Positions 23,051-32,943 of a DNA stretch of 64,000 nt are shown piece by piece. The translations under genes and the position numbers were made by a program. Under the pieces are notes generated by a model, which searched no databases, had not been told where the DNA came from, and was given only the letters and a program-made list of their open reading frames with translations. Each line of letters begins with the position of its first letter. Position 1 is the stretch's first letter. This stretch comes from Neoceratodus forsteri (Eukaryota; Chordata; Ceratodontiformes; Ceratodontidae): positions 470,516,001-470,580,000 of the forward strand of contig CM028136.1 of NCBI GenBank assembly GCA_016271365.2. Direction: 5' to 3'.

Positions 23051-24939
23051 ACTGCATCAGAAAAACTTGTCCAGGACTTTGAAATGGCACATGAGGATGG
23101 TGAATCACTAGTCAATGAATTATTTCGGGAGCAGATGGTTTCAGCCAAGAAGTCATTTGATGCAACAGTTCACAGAGACTCAAAGTACAACTTCAGCAGA
23201 AAACCTATTATCAGAGATGAAGCAAAAACACTGTATTGAGGACTAGTGTAGTGGAAAACAATGCCATGGCAGAAGTAATCTCTCTTGCTCAAAAGTGCAA
23301 GTAGAAATTTGACCTGTCACAAGTAATGGAACATAGTGTGACAGAGGAATGTCTCTCAATATTGAATCCTAATGGAACTATGGTCAAAGTACAAAAATCT
23401 AAGTTCGCTGAAAAGCTGAACCTAGTTCCACTACACCTCATCAGTAGCTACATTGCCCTGGTAGACATGGGTTTCATTTGGAGCCTTGTAGCTCCTTCTG
23501 CAGAGGATAGAGAAAAGCAGGATGAGACTGACTCATATGGGCAGATTATGCTCACAAAGTATTTGCCCTTGTCCTGGCTTGACATCTCATAACTTCTGAG
23601 ATCATCTTTGTGAATGATTCATATGACTTGGAGATGAGCATCAAAGACAGTGAGCATGAGCACAGGACAACATGCCCATCATGCACAGAAGGGACGTGGA
23701 ATAGAGAAGATACGCTACCTGCTTCAAATGAGTTCTACAACATGTTCAAAAACCCAGGCAACAAAATACATATCCAGCAATTCCTGAAGGGTGAATTCAT
23801 GGTGTTTGCACATCAACATCCAGCCATTGGATTTCTATATTCTTTGAGTAGCAACTGTTGGGATCTGTCCTCTGAGGATGAACATGTGCAAATTAAAGTG
23901 TTCTAGTGTCACCACATTGAAGCAGATGCAATACTTATGTATATATATATTCTTACAACTGAGGAAAAATGGAGTGAAGGTTATTGTTGTACTTGATGCG
24001 GAAGACACTGATGGAGAAGTCCCAGCTGCATATGTATCACACCAGGTTGATGGTGTTCTCGGTTTGAAGAGGAAGAAGGACATTTTTGACTGCAAGGCAC
24101 TGTGTTCAAAAAAAGTTGCTGAAGTCATTGTACCTCTTTTCATATACACAGGAGCATATGCCATCTCATGGTTCTTTGGCCATGGAAAGACGTCAGTATT
24201 TCAAAGTGCACTGAAATCTGAAGCAGCACATAGGTTGTTGCCAGGTGTTGGAAAGAGTCTCCCAGTGACACCAAGTATTCCAGACAACATGGCAAAGTTC
24301 ACTATCAGTTATCTATTGAGATAGTGTTAGCAACACTCTACCTTAAGCGCGGACATCGAAGTAGGACAAAATGAAGAGAAGGTCAACCCAGAGAATACCT
24401 CCTGACCGTGAGTCACATGATTTGAAGGTAAAGCAAGTTTACTACCAGGTGTACATCCTGCTCAACTATGACAATCCTAATGCTCCACCATCACTACTCG
24501 ACCATGGCTGGTCTCTGATTAAAGGGAATTGTCAACATCTTCAATACACAAAGGCACCTCTACCAAAGAGCCTCAGGAATATGGTAGCACAAGAGAACAT
24601 CTCAACAGCTGGAAAAAATTATGCGGAATCTGATTCAGAATCTGATACAGACTATGATTCTGATAATTACTCTGAGAATAACATGGAAGAAGAAAATGAG
24701 TAGGAGATTTTGGGCAAGCTCAAATGAAGACTGCACTTCAAACATTAATTGGAGAATGTTACAACAGCAAGAAGACTTCGAACATTATGGATATCAGATA
24801 ATTGTACAATCCAACTAATGTTACCAAACTAGAACATTTCAATTAAAAATGTTACTAACTGTGCAAAATCAGATTTTGTAAAAATAAAAGTTGGCTATTT
24901 TTCTAATACTGAAAAATAACATGCATTATATACTTAGGT

Positions 24940-25516
24940 TTAGAAACATAAATTTCAAGTTTTGGGGGTGGGGGAACTTGGAATTAAGCAGCCATTATTG
25001 TGGAAATTTGAGAACATGTTGTCATGTTGTCTTTGGCTTCAAGAAAGAACATTTTTATTATAAGAAATCAATTTTGTGACCCTCAAACCCCCCATTTAGG
25101 AGGCAGTATAGCATAGTGGTTAAGGCACTGAGCTGCAAATCTGGAGACCTGGGTTTGAATCCCACCAGCCCCCACTTGCATGCTGTGTGATCTTGAGCAA
25201 GTCACATAACTTCTTTGTGTTCCCAGGTCACACCTGGAAACAAGCTTCAACTTAGTGTGCCTTTCCCAGTTAAACAAATCACCCCTTACCCAAATTACTT
25301 ATATATGACAACTATGAGCTGAGATATGCCATTTTAGAGATTTTTGGTGTCCATCTTGAATTTGGCCACCGAATGGCAATTGTCCATATTTTTGAGAGGG
25401 TCCTTCAAGCCCATCTTGTTTAGCACAATTTATTCATATAAAAACCACCTTCAATCCTTTGTCCCCGTAAATTGGTCATGGACTCCTATTATTTTTCCTT
25501 TACTATGCTTCAGTCC
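24940..25516 (-). repeat. Dispersed repeat, copy 2, split by a MIR-like SINE
   Basis: Segments from about 25030 to 25097 and 25278 to 25516, read on the minus strand, match copy 1 (12636-12779 plus 13785-13937). The left limit is uncertain. The fold-back hAT site is empty here: GGTGGCCAAATTCAAG continues without break. Confidence 0.8.
25098..25277 (+). repeat. MIR-like tRNA-derived SINE with L2-type tail
   Basis: The head has an A-box-like TATAGCATAGTGGTTAAGG (25110) and a B-box GGGTTTGAATCCC (25151), as in a tRNA promoter for RNA polymerase III. The middle, CTGTGTGATCTTGAGCAAGTC, is the MIR/CORE-type central segment. The last 45 bases, CCCAGGTCACACCTGGAAAC to CCTTTCCCAGTTAAACAAAT, are the reverse of the tails at 1890 and 32570. 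Such a SINE would use the reverse transcriptase of the LINE whose 3-prime end it shares. Confidence 0.85.
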
Positions 25517-26389
25517 ACCCAGCTGCAAAATGAAATGGAAGCAGGATCTCACATTAAATAAAATGATGGGTATCAATGGGGCTGTCTTGGATAATGAATT
25601 GTACAGAAAGTATTGAAATTCATAATAAAAGATGAAACTGTTTTAGATTGTCTTTGCCGAACATCTTTAAACTATAGACTTTCTGCACACTCTAGCAATC
25701 CCTGTAAATGCCTAGTCACTGATTGTCTATAAGAAAGCCTTGCCTTTTTGCAATATGGCCCCTTTTTTATACTTCTCAGTGATGAGTATTAAAATATCTA
25801 TAAATACTTTCTTCTTAGCCAGCCTGTTGGTGCAGTGGTAGTGTCACTGCTCACCACCCCAATGCTTTGTGCTGGAGAATGTGCCAAAACACTGAAGGAC
25901 CAGATAAGAAAAGAGGATCACCACTATGGTGTCTACAGGGATGGTGCACTTGAGCTGTTTCTGAGGGACGTATGTTGACTGGTTCTGATGGGCACAGTCA
26001 TGCATCAGTGTGTGTGCACATATCACTGAGCCCTTCTGTTCAGTGTCCCAAGGGGATGGGGAGAAAGAACAAGGAAATTCCCTGCAGATGCATGGGATGA
26101 ATCTATTATCCCTGTCAAGCCCTGACTTGCTGACTGCCGTCTATCTCCCAGAACTGTGTTGTTCAGGGTACTCTTGCAAGGTGCCCACTCACGCCACTCC
26201 AGAGGAAGGCATCTGGGGTCAGAGGAGGCAGGTAAGTGACAGAAAAGGTGCAGGTGAGGTTGGGAGGTTACCTGGTGAGAAGTAAACCAGAGTTTGGGAG
26301 TCTGCTTCCATCTAAAGCACATGTTGTCACCTGAAGTAAGGCTGTCAATAGGACAAAGCACCCTTCTACTGATCCTGGAGTACTGATTT
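25517..26389. other. Unclassified stretch, one weak tRNA-like word
   Basis: No gene seen. GCCAGCCTGTTGGTGCAGTGG at about 25819 resembles a SINE A-box region, but no B-box follows at the right distance. Confidence 0.35.
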
Positions 26390-27113
26390 CTTATATTACA
26401 CCCCATCTCATACAAACTACATAAGAGACTGAACACAGCTTACAACAGCACATGTAGGTTTGTCACTCTGGCACCTTATGACACCCACCACTGCACCCTA
26501 TATCAATAATTAGGGTGGCTATCCTCCCAGGCACAGAAGGATCTCTCATATGGTACATTCATTTGTAAGACACTCCACAATGTTGCTAAATCACAGCTCT
26601 CTAGCATGCTTGCCACTAAATTGGTTTCCTGCCAGCATAGGTCCTCCTCGAGTCAAGCTCTTGAATGCCCCAGATTATAAATGTTCACGGGGCAGATGGT
26701 CTTTTCCTGGGTAGCACCTAATTTCTGGAACACTTCAGTCCTTGGACTCCCCACCAACCTTCAAACAGCACTATAAGAATGTACAGTACTAGTGTTCTCC
26801 GCGACCTGTAACTGCTAGCTAGCACTACTATCAACACTGTTTGCTTGACATTAACATGTATTTGACATCTTATTGTTACCTGGTTAATGTTATGTTCTCT
26901 ATTTCTATTGTCATCCCACTGTGTGGGGTCAAATGTCAAAAGACTGTACTCATCTCAAGCATTCTCCCTGTAACCTATGTGGAACTGTCATTCTAATATA
27001 ATGTTGATCATGTCTTTGTATTGTGTGCCATCTACATGGCTCTGGATCATACCTAAAAATGATCCTCTGGACCAGTGTACTTACTTGGTCAACAAATAAA
27101 TAAATAAATAAAC
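26390..27113 (+). mobile_element. L2-type LINE, C-terminus and 3-prime end
   Basis: The reading RLNTAYNSTCRFVT, LGWLSSQAQKD, ... VAPNFWNTS (26420-26740) follows the usual L2 C-terminal order (QNAAARxxT, LHWLPV, xAPxLWNSL). A 3-prime UTR follows, ending GTGTACTTACTTGGTCAAC and (AAATA)n at 27092-27112. That ending matches the tail of the SINE at 48785-48815 (AGTGCACTTACCGGTCAAC). The copy is 5-prime truncated and broken by stops. Confidence 0.7.
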
Positions 27114-28440
27114 ATGGGGTCACTGCTGAGTTCAGGAAGAGAAAAACAGAATGTAAAAAGAATACTTCCTTCTTATGTAGGTATTGATTTAAGTATTATC
27201 AGTAGATCTTGTGCATCTGCACAACTCTGGGGGTTAACCTGTGCCCCCTCCCTGGTGTTAACAACAAAACTTCCCAGCACTTGAATGCACAGCACCATCC
27301 CCATAACTGATCCTCACAAACTGCAGTTGAAAGAGAGGGGCAGGACTGCAGCTCTTCTTTTGTGTCACAGAGGCAGCTGTGGGAGTCATTGTCCATGGTC
27401 TCCACAGAAAGTGGAGGTGAAACAGGATGAAGAGCAAGGAGAGAGCACTTTGTTGTGCACCCAGCAGTACATACTGTATTCATGATTATGGTCACCACCC
27501 AGCCCAGCCACTATGCAAGAAGTTATTGGAAGCTGAGACTCCATGGGTGCTGCCATGCTCAGGTGTTTGATTCTGGTCACAAGTGAGGCATAGGGTAAGG
27601 GGGAGATGCAGAAAAAGCCAGTAAATGTGCAGATCAAATCCAGAGACAGCATGGCCTCAAAATCCAGCCCTGCAAACTGAGCAGTCAATTAGGAGCTGGG
27701 ACCTGGGAGGAGACGAACAATAAAGAGCTACAGTACACAGTAGCAGTTTGGACCTGACATATGCAAACAAAAATGGGTTGTAGACCTTTCTGTCAGAGCT
27801 CTAGGGCCTGCAGGTCATAGTGTTTTTATAAAATGTGTAGGAAGGTTCCTGCATCCTGAGTGACCAAGAAGAGTCCAAAACCACATGATAACAAAACCCA
27901 TGCCTTTGCACTTATTTCAGCAACCAGGAGTCAGAACATTTAGCATTAATGGCTTCCAGAAATGTTTTCTTCAAACGTTCTGGCAACTATCTTTGTAAAG
28001 GAAAAAACAGATGTGTCATCACCATAAAAAAAATAAAATAAAACCACATTTTATTAACCGAAACACCATTCAACATCAAACAATTAACACAGTACCATAA
28101 AAAGTCTCCAAAATGTGTAATTTCATAGTTTTGTGTATCTTCTACATGATTTTTACAATAAATCCTCAGTTCATTGCTGCTGATTTTCTTCAGCTTCCTG
28201 CTCCATAGCTCAAAAGCCACTGTCTTGCCTATAGTCTCTTCCAACAGGGTTTCATAGTTGGCACAAGACAAGTTAGTTAAACTGTGCTAAACCTTGCTTC
28301 TCTGCAGTATCACATATTGTATCAACTAGGTGTCAGCATTTATGTTCTATTGCTCATACTTTCTACATACCTCAGTATCGACAAGAGTGGGTGTGGACGG
28401 GAGTCACAGAGTGATGAAACATACCTGCTCCCCTTTTTCT
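27114..28440. other. Unclassified stretch, no gene seen
   Basis: Only short ORFs without domains, and no clear repeat boundary until the duplicated CT-rich block. Confidence 0.4.
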
Positions 28441-28454
28441 CTTCCCCACCCCCA

Positions 28455-28760
28455 ACCTCTCTCTCTCTCTCTCTCTCTAATAATGAACACAGCAAAATAC
28501 TGGGGATTCAATAGGTAACATAGCACTTTCAATAAAAAAGTGAACTGTTTTTAAAAACAAAGCAAATAAGAGCTGAGGTGAGCTGTGTACAAGTGTGTGT
28601 GGGGGGCAGTGAATTTCTCCCTCTCTCTCTATAACAGACACAGCAAAACACTTGATGATCAATAGAAGACATAGTGCTTTCTTTAGGAAAAGAATGAGAA
28701 TTAACCTGCTTTTAAAAATGAAGCAAAACAATGAGAGCTAAGTTGTGTGTTTGGGGGCGG
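28455..28760. repeat. Direct duplication of a CT-rich 150-bp block
   Basis: Copy one (about 28455-28606) and copy two (about 28616-28760) share a (CT)n start, AACACAGCAAAA / GACACAGCAAAA, TTTTTAAAAACAAAGCAAA / TTTTAAAAATGAAGCAAAA, GAGAGCT-like words and a GTGTGT...GGGGGC end. Divergence is substantial, so the duplication is old. Confidence 0.75.
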
Positions 28761-28849
28761 AGTGGTGATAATGGAACAAACAGTACCATCTAGTGGCACA
28801 GACATGAAAATGTTACTTCCAAGACAAAAAAGTAACTACTTATATGGAG

Positions 28850-29355
28850 GATGTACATTAAGACCACTGATAGAAGCAACCAGAAGAACAGCTATTATAT
28901 GTGATGGAACTCTATGATATACAGGATACAGAGAAATTAACAGCCCCAGCAAAGAAATTATTTAAATCGGCTATGGATGATACTAAATCCACGCCAGCCA
29001 CATATTTCTGGTCAAAGCTTGGTGTGGATAATATTAATGCCACTATAGACACCAAAAAAATTAATTAATGGCTCACATAATAAGAATGCCCAAAAACAGA
29101 GTGCCCCTTATGTGTCTTGAAGAGAGGAACTTTCATAAGATGGACTGTAGTGAGTCTACCTGGTTAAAGGAAACAACATTCAATTTACATAAGTATAATC
29201 TGGACATATTAAGCTGGTATGTGCAAAGATCATTACTTTTAGCTTCAAATATAAAAAAATGTATTACGCAAAAGATAAATAACTATTTGGAACACCTAGA
29301 TTTGGAAAATGCCCCAAATCTAGATTCTCCTCTTGGTTTGCTGCTAATAAAATGG
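28850..29355 (+). mobile_element. Unassigned LINE, second copy, left part
   Basis: RMPKNRVPLMCLEERNFHKMD and STWLKETTFNLHKYNLDILSW (29080-29230) lead to a region just before the C-terminal knuckle. The protein breaks off at SPLGLLLI near 29350, where the Ngaro-type repeat A1 begins, and continues at 49163. The family appears to be that of the minus-strand LINE at 9238-10880, judged from the shared C-terminal order. Confidence 0.65.
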
Positions 29356-29640
29356 GTTGCCTGGTTGAAAGGCAATCTCTATTGTCAGGGGTCACCTGAA
29401 CTTGAAGGTTAGCCAGACAGGAAGTGGGGGGAGGATGTGAGGCGGATGGGCAGAGGGAAGAGAAGGGGAGGAAGTGAGGTATAGCAGGAGAGATACTGGG
29501 AGTAAAGTCAGCACAAAAAGGGGAGGGAGGGAGTGAGTGAAGGGACAGGATTGGATGGAGGAAAGCCTGGGAAAAAGGGGTGTTTAAAAGAAGAAGTGAA
29601 AGTAGGCTCGCCCTTCTTCTTTGGTAGTGGATCCTGTGAG
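29356..29640 (+). repeat. Ngaro split direct repeat A1
   Basis: It matches A2 at 45452-45735. Shared words are GTTGCCTGGT, GGAAGTGAGGTATAGCAGGA, GTCAGCACAAAAAGGGGAGG and CTTCTTCTTTG. The match opens at GTTGCC in both copies, marking the left terminus of the element. Confidence 0.85.
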
Positions 29641-31270
29641 AAGGACATCCATTTCCACATTGGTCGGCATCAGGACTTTGACATTTTCAGGATGGTGAAC
29701 TGTTGCATCAAGGTAGGAAAGCAGAACATTAGAACTGGATGATGTGTTTACTAAGTTTTATTTTATTGATGTGTCGGCTAAAAGGCTTTAGGATTACAGA
29801 TGCAGTACCTGCTGAAGTCATTTAAATTAGTTAGAAAATTATAAAGGTATTCATGAATGGGATGCAATGAATAGGCTGAATGGCAGCGTTTGTTAAACAG
29901 GGTTTAAAAGTTTATGCAATGTGGCCTACTCACACAGGATGAATCAGGCAAGACAACTCTGACCCAGCTTTTCATAGGGAAGAGGCATCTGAAACTGCCA
30001 GGCCATGAATTATTAGAGGACAGATGATTTGGAGAAGCAATAGTGAAAAGGGTGGTTGGTCAGTGGGAATCCACAGTTTTAGCTGCAATGGGAAAGTGTG
30101 CCATGTATTAAGAGCTGGGGCAGAGGAAACAATAGGTGAGAGAGTCACAGCATGGACAGAGGCTGTCCTGTTCACAGACAGAGGGGGATTGGGGTGAGAG
30201 AAAGGGGAGAAACCAGAGCGGGAAGTGGGTGGAATAAGCAACAAGGCTGGGGGCACTGGGCAGCAGCAGACCCAGCCAGTTAAAGAATTAACCATTTTGT
30301 GGATTGGAACGGACAGTTTCATGTAGTGGACACCATTTTAATAGGGCTTAAGATGCCATCTAAGGCCGTTCAGAACAGCAACACTATCAGAATTTGTTTC
30401 AGGCAAATTTATTTAAATCACTTTTAGGAAGATTAATGAATTGTAGGAGTTACTCAGTTGTACATGTTTTGAAAAGCAGCAATACACATCCTTATAGGAC
30501 ACACTCTTCTCTTTTTGTCACACTTGTCTGTGTGAACTGTTACTAGAATTTATGTTACGGTATCCACATAAAGCTGCTCCACCGATATGGTGTGGCATTC
30601 AGAACATGGTCACTGATTAGCTTAAACAAGGGATACTGCATTTCCAAGTATAAGATACTACCAAAAGGCAGTGAGGTCTCCATGGGGAAATTTATTCATT
30701 AATATAAACTCCTGGAATCTTGATTTCATGCCAGATTGGCTTTGCGGCTCAGGGAGGGGGTGTACAGTATAGAAGTAGAGTGTCAAAAAACAAAAAGTGA
30801 GTTACTATCATTCTGTCTGGTATTTTTGTTTGGAGTGATAAGTATAGCTCCAAGAAAACAGAAAGCAAGCCCAAGGGGATGAGGTTCAACAAGCAATGGC
30901 CATGATGAAAGAGGTACAAGCAATGTTGGAAGTGGCAAACGATAAGGAGGAACCAAAGCAGAAAGGAGGGAAAAGGAAGGCAACAGGAGCAGGTGGGGAC
31001 CTAAGAAGAAGACTCCTGAGAAAGGGGACAAGAATGGAGACGGTCCAAGAGTAAGAATGACATGGTTGATCTGATGCTGAAAGGGATTTTGAGGGAGTAT
31101 GTAGAGAAGATAACTGGGGTAACAGGGAGAAAGGTTTGGGTGAATTACAGAAGGTGTTACAAGAATTCAGGGAGAGGGAGAATGAGGGGCAGACAATGAG
31201 TAAGTGTAAGGGGATAGAAGGAGAAAGGGGAAGGCAAGTGGAGAAGTAGGGACCCTGGGAGTTATGCTGG
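29641..31270 (+). other. Ngaro 5-prime region, little coding signal
   Basis: This follows A1 and precedes gag. It is purine-rich towards the right. A lysine-rich reading from about 30898 (MKEVQAMLEVANDKEEPKQK) may be a remnant of the gag N-terminus, but stops interrupt it. Confidence 0.4.
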
Positions 31271-31745
31271 GGTTCATGTCCCACAGTCACTGAAAGAAAA
31301 AATATGGAAAGGGGAATATGTGAACATCTTCGCCTTAGAGGACAAGGAGACAGCAAAGAAGTATGAGGAGAAAGCAAGAATAGGAAAGACAGAGATGGCA
31401 GCTTCATTGGCCATACTAGGGAGAACTCAGGAGGAGAAGGTGCTAAAGGGAAAAAACATGGAGGCATGGCTGATGGAATTTACATACTTTAGTGCCATAT
31501 TTCTGCAGAAGCAGCCGGCAATAGCCACCCCCTCATTGGCATATTCATTGATTGTGTGCAACACATACAAGATGCATGGGGGGGGTATGGTTGATTGCAG
31601 TACGACAAAAAAAAAATATAGTCAGAGGATGGCATCTCATGGGATGTTCATTGGGACACCAGACATCCAGATATATGGCTTAAGACCTTGACTGTGCAGA
31701 AAATGGGAGGAGGGGAAGAGGGAAAAGGAGAAGGCATGATTCAAC
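31271..31745 (+). pseudogene. Ngaro gag-like ORF
   Basis: VPQSLKEKIWKGEYVNIFAL (31279 onward) is a typical start of DIRS/Ngaro gag, followed by NMEAWLMEFTYFSAIFLQK (31457-31513) and YKMHGG (31567). The ORF 31320-31691 is open for 123 residues. Directly after the GTPDIQIYGLRP block, reading passes within about 60 bases to the RNase H entry block VIQQLLGHLNFA. The roughly 200-300 residues that should hold the RT fingers and palm are therefore gone. Confidence 0.7.
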
Positions 31746-32345
31746 AGAGGTTTTGGTCATACAGCAGCTCTTGGGGCATTTGAATTTTGCATGCAGAGTG
31801 GTGGCACCAGGTAGGGCTTTTACATGCAGATTGGTGAGAGCAATAAAAGGGGACAGTAGGCCTCATCATTGGGTGGACATAAGTAAGAGATTGAGGGAGA
31901 AACTGGCAGTAGGGAAGAATTTTTATGGCAATACAATAGAATCATGTTTTGGTAGGAGGACTAGATATACAATACGGCTTTGGAATTCTATACAGATGCA
32001 GCAAGGGCCATGGGATAGGGGCATACTTCGGGGGAAAGTGGGTATCAGAGCAATGGCCAGAAGAATGGAGGATGTTGGGTTTAACATGGGGATATTACGC
32101 TTCTGAAGATTTTCCTGATATGGGTTGCAAGAGTGGTCTGGGAGGAGGAGCTGAGGAATCAGAAAGTGGTATTCTGGCACTAGCGGAAGTTTTGAATAGG
32201 CAGTCAGTCTCCACAGAGATGATAATGAGGGTACTGAGGCAGTTGGTATTGCAAGAGTTGAGGTTGAATTTGTCATTTAGAGTGAGACACATAGAAGGAG
32301 TCAGAAATGTAGTAGCCTTTCCCATTTTCAGTTGGACAGGTTCTG
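31746..32345 (+). pseudogene. Ngaro RNase H domain (RT palm deleted)
   Basis: QQLLGHLNFACRVVAPGRAFTCRL (31759-31830) is the connection between RT thumb and RNase H found in DIRS-group elements. GAYFGGKWVSEQWPEEW near 32015, NRQSVS near 32197 and LRLNLSFRVRHIEGVRNVVA (32260-32320) follow in the usual order. At least two frames are needed. The enzyme would degrade element RNA during reverse transcription. No YxDD motif is present anywhere in the element. Confidence 0.75.
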
Positions 32346-32369
32346 GGGAATCGTACCTGGGGCAGAGGC

Positions 32370-32529
32370 TGAAAGAACTTAAGTGCCATGACAAGTGTGG
32401 GAAAATGGTTGGAAAGAGCCCAGCTGTTATTCCAGAGCTCTTGGCCAGCAGGAACACTGAGGGCATATGAGAGCTCTTGGCAGATATTTCAGGCTTTCAG
32501 AGAGCAAGCTGGAACAGAAAGACAGGTCA
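32370..32529 (+). pseudogene. Tyrosine recombinase, N-terminal core-binding segment
   Basis: SSWPAGTLRAYESSWQIFQA followed by FREQAG (32430-32510) is the SAM-like DNA-binding start of the recombinase. The chain is cut at about 32530 by the 3-prime end of the L2-type LINE and resumes at about 39287 with VQKLEEGIAHSTMGILMVAV. Confidence 0.75.
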
Positions 32530-32639
32530 TAAAGTATTTTATTTTATTTATTTATTTAAAATTGGTGACTGGGAAAGGCACACTGAGCCGAGGCTCATTT
32601 CCAGGTGCGACCCAGGTGAGAGTAACACAATGGTAAATT

Positions 32640-32940
32640 GAATTAACAATACAAGTTATATTACATAGAATTTATAGAGATATGCAGGAGTTACATGTGG
32701 TTACAGTACTATATGCATTTCAGAAATTTACAGGTAAAAGCAGGAGGTTATAAAAGGGGGGTCTAGTCCCTAAGTTACAATGGGGAAGCACAAACAATTG
32801 AAGGCAAGAAAACTATACAAAATGAAAAACTTTACATGAAACACCTTGAGACAGTATGAGTTCCCTTTGAAGGGATCCAGGGCAGACAGGGGCAGAGTAT
32901 GGGAGGCACAGGGTAACCAGCTCAGTCATTCAGGGACCTG
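32640..32940 (-). other. 3-prime UTR of the L2-type LINE
   Basis: AT-rich non-coding DNA between the ORF2 end and the conserved tail. Its composition and order resemble the reversed fragments at 1862-2110 and 11806-12110. Confidence 0.5.
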
Positions 32941-32943
32941 CTG

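Larger units (their letters stand above)
17983..24820 (+). pseudogene. Decayed long ORF of an uncharacterised multicopy animal family
   Basis: Pieces in all three forward frames line up in one order. They are: KDLCIWCMM near 18236 and AAEIRYHRSC near 18412 (a zinc-binding-looking C-x2-C ... H-x3-C); LGLLM-type and YDTSTTQSS (18600-18655); AILENNDFQEDTLTRADTSHHTN (19240-19310); MAKYWLSFMCMTEILMMNIHSLETQ (20800-20870); YNDKYGRWLVEFWLEISCLPEEK (20930-21000); NDSYDLEMSIKDSEHEHR (23613-23665); VIVVLDAEDTDGEVP (23970-24020); and WFFGHGKTSVFQSALKSEA (24170-24225). The last blocks resemble the GCDT..FFGKGK region I associate with unnamed multicopy ORFs in cnidarians, fish and amphibians, possibly nuclease-like. 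An acidic tail ends near 24703. Function is not known to me. Two foreign blocks interrupt it. Confidence 0.6.

Noticed and set aside
25105..25165. tRNA gene
   Set aside because: A- and B-box words are present, but there is no cloverleaf and the sequence continues into a MIR-type core and LINE-type tail. It is a SINE.
25819..25870. Additional tRNA-derived SINE
   Set aside because: Only an A-box-like word; no B-box at the right distance and no recognisable tail.
30886..31467. 193-codon minus-strand ORF
   Set aside because: It is proline/leucine/serine-rich because it mirrors the purine-rich gag region. No domain is present and the plus strand reads as gag.
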